DNA from: Edaphochlamys debaryana
Taxonomy: Eukaryota; Chlorophyta; Chlorophyceae; Chlamydomonadales
NCBI GenBank assembly: GCA_016858145.1
Contig: JAEHOE010000161.1
Span: 62,001 to 126,000 of the forward strand
Direction: 5' to 3'
Length of the DNA stretch: 64,000 bases
Within the stretch, counting starts at the first letter, position 1, and each line of letters starts with the position of its first letter. The notes beneath the pieces were generated by a model. The model saw nothing but the letters and a program-made list of their open reading frames with translations, searched no databases and was not told where the DNA came from. Shown here in pieces: positions 36,201 to 46,376 of this stretch. The position numbers were made by a program, and so were the translations under genes.

Positions 36201-39200
36201 AACAACTAGACGCTCTCCCGCTTATCAGCTTCGAACACCCACCTCCCCCACTCCCTCCTGGACCCTGTGGCGGTATGTACCTTCTCCGGCAATCCCACTA
36301 ACCATTCGACGCTCTCCCGCTTATCAGCTTCAAACACCCACCTCCCTCCCCCCCCCCCAGGCACCTACAACTTCCACACCTGGCGGGTGCGCAGCGCCAC
36401 TCGGGGGCTGGTGGCCAGCGTCACAGGTGGGGGTGGGGTGGGGGGGAAGCAGGGGGGGAGGGGGGGTACTGAAAGCTTACAGGCAATCAGGGCCGTAGGC
36501 CCGCTCGAAACCGCCCAGCAAACCCGCCGCCTGGCGGGTGCTTGGTTAGGGGGGAAGGGGTAGTGGGGCGTTGGAAGGGTGGAGCTGCGAGCGGGGGTAC
36601 CCAGGGAACTAGGAAGGGGAGAGGCAGGGCGGGGGGGATCGAGGCTGTTGGCCTGGGCCCACGCCAGCTGCCCCTGCTGGCCCCTGCCTCTGTCTCACTC
36701 GCCCATGGGACCCCATCCCCCCCTGCTCCGACACCCCATTCACACCTCCACTCCGCTTCACCCCCCCCCACCACCCCCCACCCCCACCCCCTCCCGCCCT
36801 ACCCCCACCCACCCCAGGCCCCTCCGCCGTGGTGACCATCACCCCCGCGGGCTTCCGGGTGGAGCGGAACACCACACAGCACGCCCCGGGGGGCGCCGCC
36901 GGGGGGGCGGCGGGCGGCGGGGAGGGCGCCGGCGGGGCGGACGGCGCAGGCGCGGGGGCGGGGGGGGAGTACCGGCAGCGGGGGGAGGTGCTGGGCATGC
37001 CCATCTGGGTGAGCCGGGGGCTGGGGGGGGCTGGGGGGGTCCAGTCGGGGGTGACAAGCCTGGGGAAAGGGACGCCTGACTGCGCGGTCGGAGCCCCTCC
37101 CCGTCCACATGCCCCCCACCCCAGCGCCATAGACGCCCCGCGTCCGCCCAACCCCACCGCACCCCCCCCCCCGCTCAAGGTCATCAACGGACCCTCCCGC
37201 TTTCCCCCCTACTAACAACTAGACGCTCTCCCGCTTATCAGCTTCAAACTCCCCCCTTCCCCTCCTACCCCCCCCAGGCCTTTGACTGCGTCCCCGACGC
37301 CGCCGTCTCCCGCCTGGGCTCCGTGGCCGGGTCCATGCTGGCCGCCTCCCCCCCCGCCCTGGTGCAGCGCCTGGCGGGGGCGGGGGCGGCCTTCGCCGTG
37401 TTCGGGGCGGAGCAGGTGGTCAGCGGTGAGGGGGGCATTGGGGGGGGGGGGAGGGGGGCGAGGAGGGGGGGAAGGGGGGGCGTTGGGCGACTAAGCGGTG
37501 TCGCGTCACCTCGCCAACCAGGGCTGTGGAGGGACAGGCCACTAACCCCTCACCTCCGACCCCCCAACCGCCCCTCCCTCCCCCCCTCCAGACGTGCCCG
37601 CGCACCGCTTCATGCGCTACAACACGGGCCGTGACCTGGACACGTCAGCGCGGGGCCTGGGGGCCACCCCCGCCATCCCCGTGACGTCCTGCGGGGAGGA
37701 GAACCTTACCATGCAGGGGGACAGGTGGGGGGGAGGGCGTTGGGGGGAGGGGGGAGAGGGTGGCACGAGCCTTAACTGTGTAGGAAGGGCGCTGGGCTGG
37801 GGGTTGAGGGCCTCGGGGGCTGCCCGTGTGTGTCTGCAGCGCCCAGCCCCAGCCTCCCGAGTCCCTCCCCCTCCCCCATTCCCCCTGCCGCTCCTTCTCT
37901 CCTCCCGCTCTCCAATACCTTCTCGCCCCCCTCCAACCCCATAGCTTTTAGCACCCCTTCAACCCCCTTGCCCCCTCTCCACCCCTCCATCCCCCTCTCT
38001 CCCCGGCGGTATGCACTTTCTCCGGCAATCCCACTAACAACTAGACGCTCTCCCGCTTAATAGCTTCAAACCCCGCCCCCACCCACCCACCTATCCATCC
38101 CCCACTCCCCCCCCCCAGGTGGTACCCCTGCCAGTCCATCCTGGTGCACGAGATGGGCCACGCAGTCCACAACATGGGCCTGAGCGGGGAGCAGGTGGCG
38201 GCGGTGCTGGAGGCGTACCGGGCGGCCATGGAGGTGGGGGGGGCGGGGGGGGGGGGGGGGGCCTGCGGGGGCGTGTGTGTGAGGGGCATGGGGGTGCGGA
38301 GGCTGCAGGTGGCCGAGACGCCGAGTCGCTGTGGCTGGGCCCTGCCCCGCAAGGCTCTGCCACCGGCTTACTGTGTAGCACTGCAGGCATGGGGATCTGC
38401 GTGGGGGAGGAAGGGGGTGTGGCGGAGGGTTGAAAGCCTATGAAGCCAAGAGGCTGGCAGGCTTGTGTTGGGCCTGGCCTGCGGCCCTGCCACGGCTGAC
38501 CCGCCCCCCCTCCCCAACCCCATGAACACCCCTCCCCTCCCCAACCTCTCTTGACCCCTCCCCCTTTCCCCCCTTCCGCCCCACCCCCCAGGAGAAGCTG
38601 TACCCCCCCGGCTGCTACATGGCGGTTAACGAGCAGGAGTACTGGGCAGTGGGTGAGGCCGCGGGGGAGCGGGGGGGGGCACAGCCCAGCCGGGTGGGTT
38701 GAGAGGATGGTACAGTGGGAGGGTTGCGCACGGCCCCCCTACCCGATGTCCCCCTGAAGCCATGCCCTGACCCCCCCCCCCAGCCTGCGAGTCCTGCTTA
38801 TGGCTGCTTAGGACGCGTCGGCAAAACACACACGCTTCCTCACCCGCCCTTCCCCATTCCCCCCCAGCCTGCGAGTCCTGGTTCGAGAGCACCATCCGCG
38901 CCGACGTCAACGGAGGGGTCAAGACGCGGAAGCAGCTCAAGAAACACGACCCTCGGCTGGCGGGTGAGTTGGGGGGCAAGGAAAGCGGTTTGTTTGGGTG
39001 GGCTGCTAGGGGGTGGGGGTGTACCCGACCGCCGCCTCTTTCCTCACGGCCGCCCCTCTCTTACCCTCAGCCCCTCTCTTTCCCGCCACCGCTGCCCCCA
39101 CAGCCCTGCTGGCGGAGGCCTTCGGCGACGGCCCCTGGCGCTACCACCACGACTGCCCCCGGCCCCTCACCATGCCCACAGCCGCCGACGCAGCGGCGGC

Positions 39201-40068
39201 GGCGGCAGTGGCGGCCAGCCGCGCGGCAGCTGCCGCCGCCGCTGCCGGCAGCAACGGCTCCGCGGCGGCGGCAGGGTCCGGCGGCGCCGCCGGTTCCGAG
39301 CTGGTTCCGCCGCTGCCCGCCGCGGGCCCCGGGTGGCGCACGCGGCGGCCCACCCGGCTGTCGGTGGGGGGCGGCGGCGGCACGTTCGCGGCGGGCAGCG
39401 GAGGCCGGGGCGACGGGAGCGAGGACGAGGGTGGGTGGCTGGGGTGGGGGGTGGGGGTTGGGAGTTGGGAGTTGGGAGTTGGGCCTGGAACTGCTTGCGT
39501 GGGGGAGGGGTATGCCAACCGGTGGGGCCCGCTGGGCATCGAAAGCACACGCATGCACGCACACTGCCGCCCCGCACTAGCAACCCATCCAACCGCACCG
39601 CACCGCACCGCACCGCCACCCCACCCAACCCCACGCGACACCTGCACACGCACCCCACCACCTCCTCCTCCTCCTCCCTCCCCCCCCGACCGCGGCTCCT
39701 CGCCTTCCCCCGCACCCCACGCGCCACCCCCTGCGCCCCCAGGCGGCGCCCCCCCGCCCCCCGCCTCCGCCACCAGCGCCAGCATCCCCGTGCCCATGCC
39801 CGTGCCGCTGCCGCCGCCGCCACCGCCGGAGGCAGAGCCCGAGCAGCCGCAGCCCCCGCCCGTCGCCCCAGCCCCTGACGCCTCCGCAGCCGCCGCAGCT
39901 GCAGCAGCAGCCGCTGCCTCCGCCTCGCTGGGTCCGGAGCTGCCCCCGCCCCCGCCCCCGCCCGAGCTGGGGTCACCGGCGGCCAAGCGGGCGCTGCAGC
40001 GGGCGCGGCGCAGCCTGGAGGGCGCGGGCGGGGGCGGGGGCGGGGGCGGGGGCGGGGCCTGGCTGTAG
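30223..40068 (+). CDS. Seven tandem VHL-beta-like modules plus HExxH metallopeptidase domain
   Basis: Twenty-three exons, all in phase: 30223-30246, 30437-30572, 30703-30768, 30949-31161, 31356-31421, 31595-31879, 32062-32127, 32366-32605, 32809-32874, 33027-33485, 33635-33985, 34192-34257, 34445-34707, 35749-35875, 36361-36426, 36818-37008, 37278-37425, 37592-37724, 38119-38233, 38592-38652, 38868-38963, 39104-39430, 39743-40068; about 1,296 residues. Seven modules repeat HxFVNxTxxxLxLxWGD, then GTLPLHTWRVRSPSG; spacing and the H-x-W-R end resemble the VHL beta domain (inference). Exons 17-22 hold a gluzincin-type peptidase: VPDAAVSRL, RFMRYNTGRDLD, SCGEEN, LVHEMGHAVHNMGL (zinc His about 999 and 1003, Glu 1000) and NEQEYWAVACESWFES supplying a likely third ligand. 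Ala/Pro-rich tail. The start MAPAGDDQ has no signal peptide. Substrate unknown. Confidence 0.87.
34658..35607 (+). repeat. Nine-copy 112-113 bp array spanning exon 13 end and its intron
   Basis: The last ~50 nt of exon 13 (ending GGAATGGAACGGCCAG-like at 34707, protein LTKDLHTMEWNGQ) plus the first 50 nt of the intron are repeated. CTGACCAAGGAC occurs at 34669, 34781, 34893, 35005, 35117, 35229, 35342, 35455 and 35568. Each copy has the donor CAG|GTGGGGG and an acceptor-like CCCTGTCAG. Only the first donor gives the full protein: the intron frame meets a stop within 13 codons, and an internal cassette would be 62 nt, not a multiple of 3. Copies 7 and 8 have a different spacer with GGATCCCTCTTT. 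Confidence 0.92.
35947..35990 (+). repeat. Intronic duplicate of exon 14 3' end with donor
   Basis: GACATAGCGCCCCGAGCCAA and CTGTTCGTGGGTGCGTGG repeat, with few changes, the end of exon 14 and its donor at 35846-35885. Using the second donor would retain about 100 nt of intron. Confidence 0.85.
36197..38075 (+). repeat. Shared 3' intron module in three introns (four copies)
   Basis: A module containing CACTAACAACTAGACGCTCT and CCCGCTTATCAGCTTCAAAC occurs at about 36197-36245, 36290-36340, 37209-37250 and 38032-38070. The 36269 and 38005 copies extend upstream with GGCGGTATG and CTTTCTCCGGCAATCCCAC. Each occupied intron places it 25-110 nt before the acceptor, and CTAAC could serve as branch point. 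Confidence 0.88.
38781..38796 (+). repeat. Intronic duplicate of exon 21 acceptor and start
   Basis: CAGCCTGCGAGTCCTG is identical to the real acceptor and exon start at 38865-38880, 84 nt downstream, and both follow a C run. Sequence after the decoy diverges and meets a stop (TTATGGCTGCTTAGG). Confidence 0.85.
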
Positions 40069-41990
40069 CGGCTCCTCCCATTTGGCGCCTCCTGCTCGTG
40101 CGTGGGGAGCTGTGGGGGGCCCCCGTCACGCCACCCCGCATGCACCCAGTGCACCCAGTGCACACACGCTCACTCGCTGCCTTCCCTGGCCCCGTGCCAG
40201 CACGCAACCCAAGCCCTCCCGTCGGCCCGCCCCGCACGCCACTGCCACCGCTCCGCACGCACCCCCCCGGCCCGCACTCATTTCCGCACGATACCTCCCC
40301 CCGCTCTGCTACCCCTGGCCCCACCTTCCCATCCCCTCTTCCTCCCTCCCCCCCTCCCCCCCCTCCAGGCTGCTGCGCTCCAGGCCTGGGCGGCCGCTGC
40401 GGCCCCGCCTGCTGCCCCGGGCCCTCCAGCAGCGGCGCCGGGGCCGGGGGCGGGGGCTGCTGGTGCGGGCCGCGGGGGGCGCCGCTGCTGTGCGGCTGGG
40501 CGCCGGTGCCACCGCCCGGGTCCGTGGCGGGGGTAAGTGGGGCCTCTCCCGGGGGCTCGGGTGCAGGCGAGGGCGGGGGCTGCTGCCTGCCGCCGCTCTG
40601 CTACTCGTGCTGCTGCACGCCCTGTTGCTCCCCTCGTGGGCGGGGGGAGGGGGGGGGAGGAGGAGGGGGTGGCGGCGGGCTGGGGCCGTTCGGGGGCTGC
40701 GGGGGCCGGGGCCGGGGCGGGTGTTGGGGCGGCTGGCTGGGGCTGGGGCTGTGCCTGGGGGGGCCGTGGGAGGCGTGGCTGGGGGTGGGTGGGCGGCGGG
40801 CGAAGCCATCCCACGAGTGCGAGTGAGCCCGATTGGTGGAAGGGGGTGCGGGTGCAGGAGGGGCGCAGGGGGTCCGGACAGACGGATGGTACATGCGGGA
40901 TGGGGCAGGTTTGCTGTTTGCTGAAGAACCGGTGACATGTTTGGGCGTTCAACCTTCCCGCTTGTACTCAGACCGAGCGCAATGTTGAGAGCAAAGCTCA
41001 TGCATCTCGGATTCTGTAAGGGCGCGGTGCTTCCTACTCTTTGCACTTGCCGAACTGGATGGTCCATCGTTTAAGGTGTTGTCCGCCTTACAGCTAGACC
41101 ACTACCGCAGACTCTGCCTGCTCACCGCAGACTCTCCTGCTCTACCACGTCGTGCTGCTCGCTTGGCTGGTGGTGGAGAGGGGTTGAGGGCGGCAGGGAG
41201 CCACCCTCGAGCATGGGGCCCCCTCTGGGGGACCACCAGGCTCGGCCCTTTTCCTGCCTTCGGGCAGCCACCCTTGTCTGAAGAAGGTGCCCCACCCTTC
41301 GCAAACCGCAAGGTCCTTGCCTTCCCCCCCTGCCTTCCCCACGAGACCTTCCACCGTGGTCCAGTAAGGTCCGCGGAATACCTCGGGGCTAGCGCATCGA
41401 TGGGACCGTCACTGCCCTCCCTATGCGTGCCCGACTGTGGACTCCGGCTCTCCGCTCCTCACGCCGCCCTCGCCTCTTCTGGCACACGCTCGGAGGCGCA
41501 GGCGCCCAGCTAGCCTGCCCAAAGCCATGGACAGACTCTGTCCGACAGAGTGCTTAAGTCAGTGCTTCCGCAGCGGCTGTGCATCACAAGACTTGGACCG
41601 AGTCCCCCATGCCATCAGCCAACGAGCAGACGGGCCTCGCACGCGGAGCACATGTCGACATGTCGGATGTCATGTGTTTTTTTAGTTGTTCACGGGGGCA
41701 CTCCACCGCACCCACTGACTTAAAGATGAAGACGGGAGGGGCGCGGGACGGGGCTGAGGGGAAGCGGGTTGTGCGCGGACCTCTCGAGGGGGCTCAGGGT
41801 TCGGGATGGCACGGAGGCATGAGGCGAGGCTGGGCTTCACCACCTGAGGCGCGATATTCGACGAGCATACCTCTCTCACGCACACTACCGCAATTTGTAC
41901 GCGACACCAATCCGCACAGACTCTTGCGTTGCTCTCAAGCGCGGTAGATCCCCAAAGGCGCGAGGGCTCTCTCTATCGGGGCTCGGCAAC
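40069..41990. other. Intergenic: metallopeptidase 3' flank, proteasome gene 5' flank
   Basis: About 1.9 kb without a supported gene. The first 800 bp is G- or C-rich low complexity; after 40930 composition is more balanced. TGTAA at 41015-41019, about 950 nt past the metallopeptidase stop, is a candidate polyadenylation signal. The proteasome gene promoter should lie near its right end; no TATA box was recognised. Confidence 0.45.
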
Positions 41991-44900
41991 ATGGCCGCCC
42001 TGGGCCCCTCTTACCAACTAGGAAACCCGATCACCAAGGTCCACACGGACGCGGCCTCGGGCGAGAAGCAGCACGCGACGTGGAGCCCGTGAGTCGCGCT
42101 ATGCGAGCCCAGGAAGCCGCTCGTCTCGATAGGTCTTCCACTTTGTCTAACGACTTGCTACCACTGCTCGCAGATATGACGACAATGGCGGGTGAGGCGC
42201 AAGGGCTGCATGCAGATCGTGCGGGCTCTCGCGGGGCTCACAGGGGTCCTGGCTTCAAGCTTGATAGTCTGCAGAAGGTAAACAGGGGCTTGTGACGCGC
42301 AGGACGGTCGTGGCTGTCGCTGGCGAGGACTACTGCATCGTCGCCGGGAGCACGCGTCTATCCACGGGCTTCAGCATCCTGACCCGCGACGCGAGCATGA
42401 TGCTCCAACTGTGAGGGGGGAATGGGTATGGGGGGAAAGGGAGGTGGGGAAGGGCGCGCCAGTCCCCGGGACGACGACCCCGGCTGAAGGGGGTGCGTAC
42501 CAGGCAGAGGCGCCGCAGGGGCCAAGCAGGGGGGCCGCGAGGCCCGCCTGGCGAGTCCACCTACCTGCGGGCCTGGCACCTGCTATGGACTGTCCTGAGA
42601 GGGTAACCCCCCCCCCCCGCTGGACGACTGTGAGGGCACCTGGGTTTCTCGTTGCCCCACCCTGGGCCCGTGACGACCAGCGCTTGCTTGGGGCAGGCTC
42701 CTGGGGGCGCACAGCTGGCCTGCCCCTTGCCTGCACCCCGTCAGCGGTGGCATCCACACAGCGCCACAGCTGCGGAGGCCATGAGCTGCGGCCCGCCTAC
42801 CTGACGCATTCGTGCCGCCCCCCCCCAGCGGCCCTGCCCCTGACGCAGCCCCTCCCCCGGCCCCTTCCCCGCTCTCCCCCCCCCAGCACTGACAAGGTGG
42901 TGGTGGCCAGTGCGGGCATGCAGGCGGACCGCAAGGCGTTGCACAAGCTGCTGCAGGTGGGGGTCGGAGGGGGTGGGGGGGGGGCAGGGGGGGGGGGGGG
43001 GAGGACTGGGACTGTTGCACAAGCTGCTGCAGGTGGGGGTGGAGGGTATAGGGGAGGGGGTGGTATTTGGGGGCTGGAGGGGACGTGGGGCGGCGAGGAG
43101 CAGGGAGAAGGCCCGGGAGTTTGGGTCTGCGGAGGGGGGGGAGAGGCACGGGGCGTGGGGAGCAGCAGGGCTGCGACTGCTGCGGAAGGGGGGGGTACCT
43201 GGTAGCAAGTGCGCGCCCTGTGAGCTACATTGCCCTTGCAGAGGGGCGCAGCTGGGGGGGCGGCGAGGAGGGGACCAGTGCCACCAACGGGGGCCACCCG
43301 GGCGACTGCTGAGCGGCAGTGGCAGCAGCGGGGAGAGGGGAGAAGGGGGGGCCCTGAGGCACGGGCAGCGGCGTGGGGCCCTGCCCACCTCCCGCTCGTG
43401 CAGCCGTACGGGCAGGCGCAGCAGCCACAGCCTCAAAAGTCCGGAGCAGGCGGCGGCACACCCACCCACCCACCCTGCTGTGCCCTACTGCGCCGCCGGC
43501 GGGCCGCACCAGCTCTAGCCTACCTCACTATTACCAGCTACAAACTACGGCTCCGACGCGGCTCCAGCGGCGACACAAACGTAACGGGTTCGGGATGGGC
43601 GGGATGGGTCGGGCTTCGGTTTGCTCGGGCTTTCGGTTCCGTATCTAAGGCCGGCCGGCTAATCACCGCGCCTGAGACTCCCAGGCTCACGCGAGCAGCC
43701 CTTCACACCCTGCTGCGGGTCGTCACGCGGCCGCTTGCCCGGGACCCGCTCCCCCGCCCTCGCCTGCCCCGCTCCCTCCACCTCTCCCCTCCCCACCCCA
43801 AACCACCTCGTGTATTCACCCCTAGGCAAGTACAGCCTCCCTGGCGCAGCCGACGCAATCACGCTCAGCGGCAAACACCCCCAACACCCTTAAGACCCCC
43901 TCCCACCCCCTCCCACCCGCAGGCCCGCAACGTCATGTACCAGCACAACCACGGCCGCCCCATGTCGGTCTCCGCGGCCGCGCAGCTGCTCTCCAACACG
44001 CTCTACTACAAGCGCTTCTTCCCCTTCTACACCTTCAACCTGGTGGCGGGGCTGGACGAGCAGGGTAAGGCCGGCGGGGCGGGCGGTTCAAGCGTGTGTG
44101 TATGGGCGGGGGAGCACGTGGGCGTGTCCCCCTGCTACACCCTCAACCTGGCCGGCCCCCCAGCCCTTCACCCCCTCCCCCTTTCCCTCCCCTCTCCTCT
44201 CACCCCCTCCCTCTCAACCCCCCTCCCTCTTGCCTCCCCCCTCCCCCCCCCAGGCCGCGGCGCCGTGTACAACTAAGACGCCATCGGCTCCTCCCTCCCC
44301 CCCTCGCCTCCCCCCTCCCCTTGCCTCCCCCCCCCCTCTCACCCCCCCCTCTTGCCTCCCCTCTTGCCTCCCCCCACAGGCCGCGGCGCCGTGTACAACT
44401 ACGACGCCATTGGCTCCTACGAGCGCTCCGGCTACTTCAGTGCCGGCTCCGGCAAGGGCCTGGTGCAGCCGGTCCTGGACAACCAGCTCAAGGCCGCCTC
44501 CCCGCTGCTGCTGCCGCCGCGGAGCACCATCACGGCGCTGCCGCTGGACCAGGTAAGGCGGGGCGGGAGGGGGGAACAGGAGGGGGAGAGGGGAAGGGTG
44601 GGGTGTGTATTGCGGTGGGGCGTGCCAAGAGAGCACCATCACGGCGCTGCCGCAGGACCAGGTAAGGGGGGGCGGGGGGGGGGAGGAGGGAGGAGGGGAG
44701 AATGTGTTAGGCGAAGGGGGGTGCAGCGCCGGGACAGAGGCTGGTGACCCGTGGGCACACGGACGTGGGCAGCTCTTGCTGCCCCAATTCCTGGAGCCCC
44801 TGCGTGGCAGCCCCGGGGCCGGCAGGGGTCGGTGCCCGGTCCCGGCCCGGTCCTCTCCTTTGCGCTCATAATCTCACACCCAACCCCCTCCCGCTCCGCT

Positions 44901-45336
44901 CGATCTCCCGTTCGTCCGTAACCTCCCCTTCCTCCCCCCCCCCTCCCCCCCAGGCCATCGACCTGGTGAAGGACGTGTTCGTGTCTGCGGGGGAGCGAGA
45001 CATCTACACGGTGGGGAGGAGAGGGCGTTTGGGGGCCTTAGGGGTTGTGGCATTATTCGGGTCTTCGCGTAACCTACTGGGGTCGGGTGGGGGGCAATTC
45101 GGGCGGCTGCATTTCAGGATGGGCCCGAGCCCGAGGCGGCAGAGCCAGGGCCCGGGGTAAGGGGCAGCAGCGTTGGCCGCAGCACGTGGGCCCCCGCGAG
45201 TAGACGCCCGACCCACATGACGCGCCTTGAACTGATGGCTTCGTCCCTCCCTCCCTGACAGGGCGACCGGGTGGAGATCCTGATCATTACTAAGGAGGGC
45301 ATCCGGAGGGACGAGCTGCAGCTCAAGCTGGACTGA
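41991..45336 (+). CDS. PBF1: 20S proteasome subunit beta type-1 (beta6, PBF1)
   Basis: Non-catalytic beta subunit of the 20S proteasome core, which degrades proteins in cytosol and nucleus. Eight exons in phase: 41991-42088, 42174-42191, 42303-42410, 42887-42956, 43923-44064, 44380-44552, 44954-45010, 45262-45336; 246 residues, the usual size. Sequence follows the family end to end: WSPYDDNGGTVVAVAGEDYC, STRLSTGFSILTRDASMM, TDKVVVASAGMQADRKAL, MSVSAAAQLLSNTLYYKRFF, PFYTFNLVAGLDEQGRGAVY, NYDAIGSYERSGYFS, PVLDNQLK, AIDLVKDVFVSAGERDIYTG, ILIITKEGIRRDELQLKLD. Exon 2 is only 18 nt. The start MAALGPSYQLGNP is the only ATG giving this N-terminus. Introns 4, 5 and 6 contain copies of neighbouring splice junctions. 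TGTAA at 45755-45759, about 420 nt past the stop, is a candidate polyadenylation signal. Confidence 0.95.
43014..43040 (+). repeat. Intronic duplicate of proteasome exon 4 3' end with donor
   Basis: GTTGCACAAGCTGCTGCAGG followed by TGGGGGT repeats the end of exon 4 and its donor (42938-42963), 76 nt downstream. Splicing from the copy would retain intron sequence. Confidence 0.88.
44251..44292 (+). repeat. Intronic decoy copy of proteasome exon 6 5' end with stop codon
   Basis: CAGGCCGCGGCGCCGTGTAC then AACTAAGACGCCATCGGCTC copies the acceptor and start of exon 6 (44377-44418), with TAC changed to TAA. Splicing here would end the protein after GRGAVYN. It lies 126 nt upstream of the true acceptor in a C/T-rich stretch. 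Confidence 0.9.
44631..44667 (+). repeat. Intronic duplicate of proteasome exon 6 3' end with donor
   Basis: GAGCACCATCACGGCGCTGC, then CGCAGGACCAGGTAAGG, repeats the end of exon 6 and its GTAAGG donor (44522-44558) about 109 nt downstream. Confidence 0.9.
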
Positions 45337-46376
45337 GCGGGCAGGCGGAGGTGGAAAGGGGTAGGGGTTCACAAGAGGTGGAATGGGGGATGGACAAGGG
45401 CGGGTTTGCCCTGGGAGGGGCCAGGGGCATGGTGGCACGAGGGGCAGCCTGGAAGGGGGAGGATGGCGTCGGAGTGTACGCTGGGTGGGGAATGGCGTGC
45501 CTGAGGCGGTAGAGGAGGGTCAGGCAGCGGAGACGCGCGGCTGCAGCCGAAGGGTCCTTAGCTGTAGCGACAGGAGGACGAGCACGAGGCTGACGAGGAG
45601 GGGGTGGCATAGGAGGGCGTGCCTTGCGAGGAGGCCGTGCACTGGGGGAGCATAGCGCGCTGAACCCGCCGGTGCCAGAACCGCAGGGCAGGGACAGGAT
45701 GTGCGTGGCAGCGGAGCGAGAAGTTACCGGTATGTTGGCCTTGGCACTGGTAGATGTAAGTCACGAGCTTTGAAGTTTCGGCCCTGCGCAAACGGCAGCG
45801 GATGCTTGCAGTCGGGCCATGCAGTCGGGATGCTGACCGAGGGCCTCCTTGCGTATGGGAAAGGTCGGGCCAGACACGCTGGGCGAGTCGCGGGATGGCG
45901 GGGGCGGCGATGGACACACACGAGTGGACACGGGTACCAGTATGCCGAAGGGTGACAGCAGCGCCAAGAGAGCAGCACATATACCCCGATGTTTTACGTG
46001 TATGATTAGGGGAAACCTGCGAGCTGGGCTCCGGATCGCTCGTGCCGTTCTGCAACGCCGTGCGGTGCGGGCAGCACCTCCCGCCCGGGACGAAATTGCC
46101 TTCAACTCTGCCTGTCTCCTTTTATGAATAGGTCGCACACGACGCGGCGAATTGCGACGCGCTGGTTTTGCTTCCTGTTGCGCACCAACCCACAAGCCGA
46201 GTAAGCTCGAGACGCCGGGGCCACCGCTTACTCCAAACAGTGGTATATGAACTGCACCACAACTTAGGTCTGGCGCCCACGCTCGTCGCGAGTCGATTGA
46301 ATAACATCCGTGGGCAGTCGGCCCAGGCCGCAACAACATGTGCGACAGCACGATGGAGCTTCTAGTGACCTAGAAG
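45337..46376. other. Intergenic: proteasome 3' UTR and promoter of the proline-rich gene
   Basis: About 1 kb of lower GC without a supported gene. It contains TGTAA at 45755-45759 (proteasome 3' end candidate). The right part upstream of the ATG at 46377 should carry the promoter of the giant proline-rich gene; TATATGAAC around 46243 is a weak TATA-like candidate. Confidence 0.4.
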
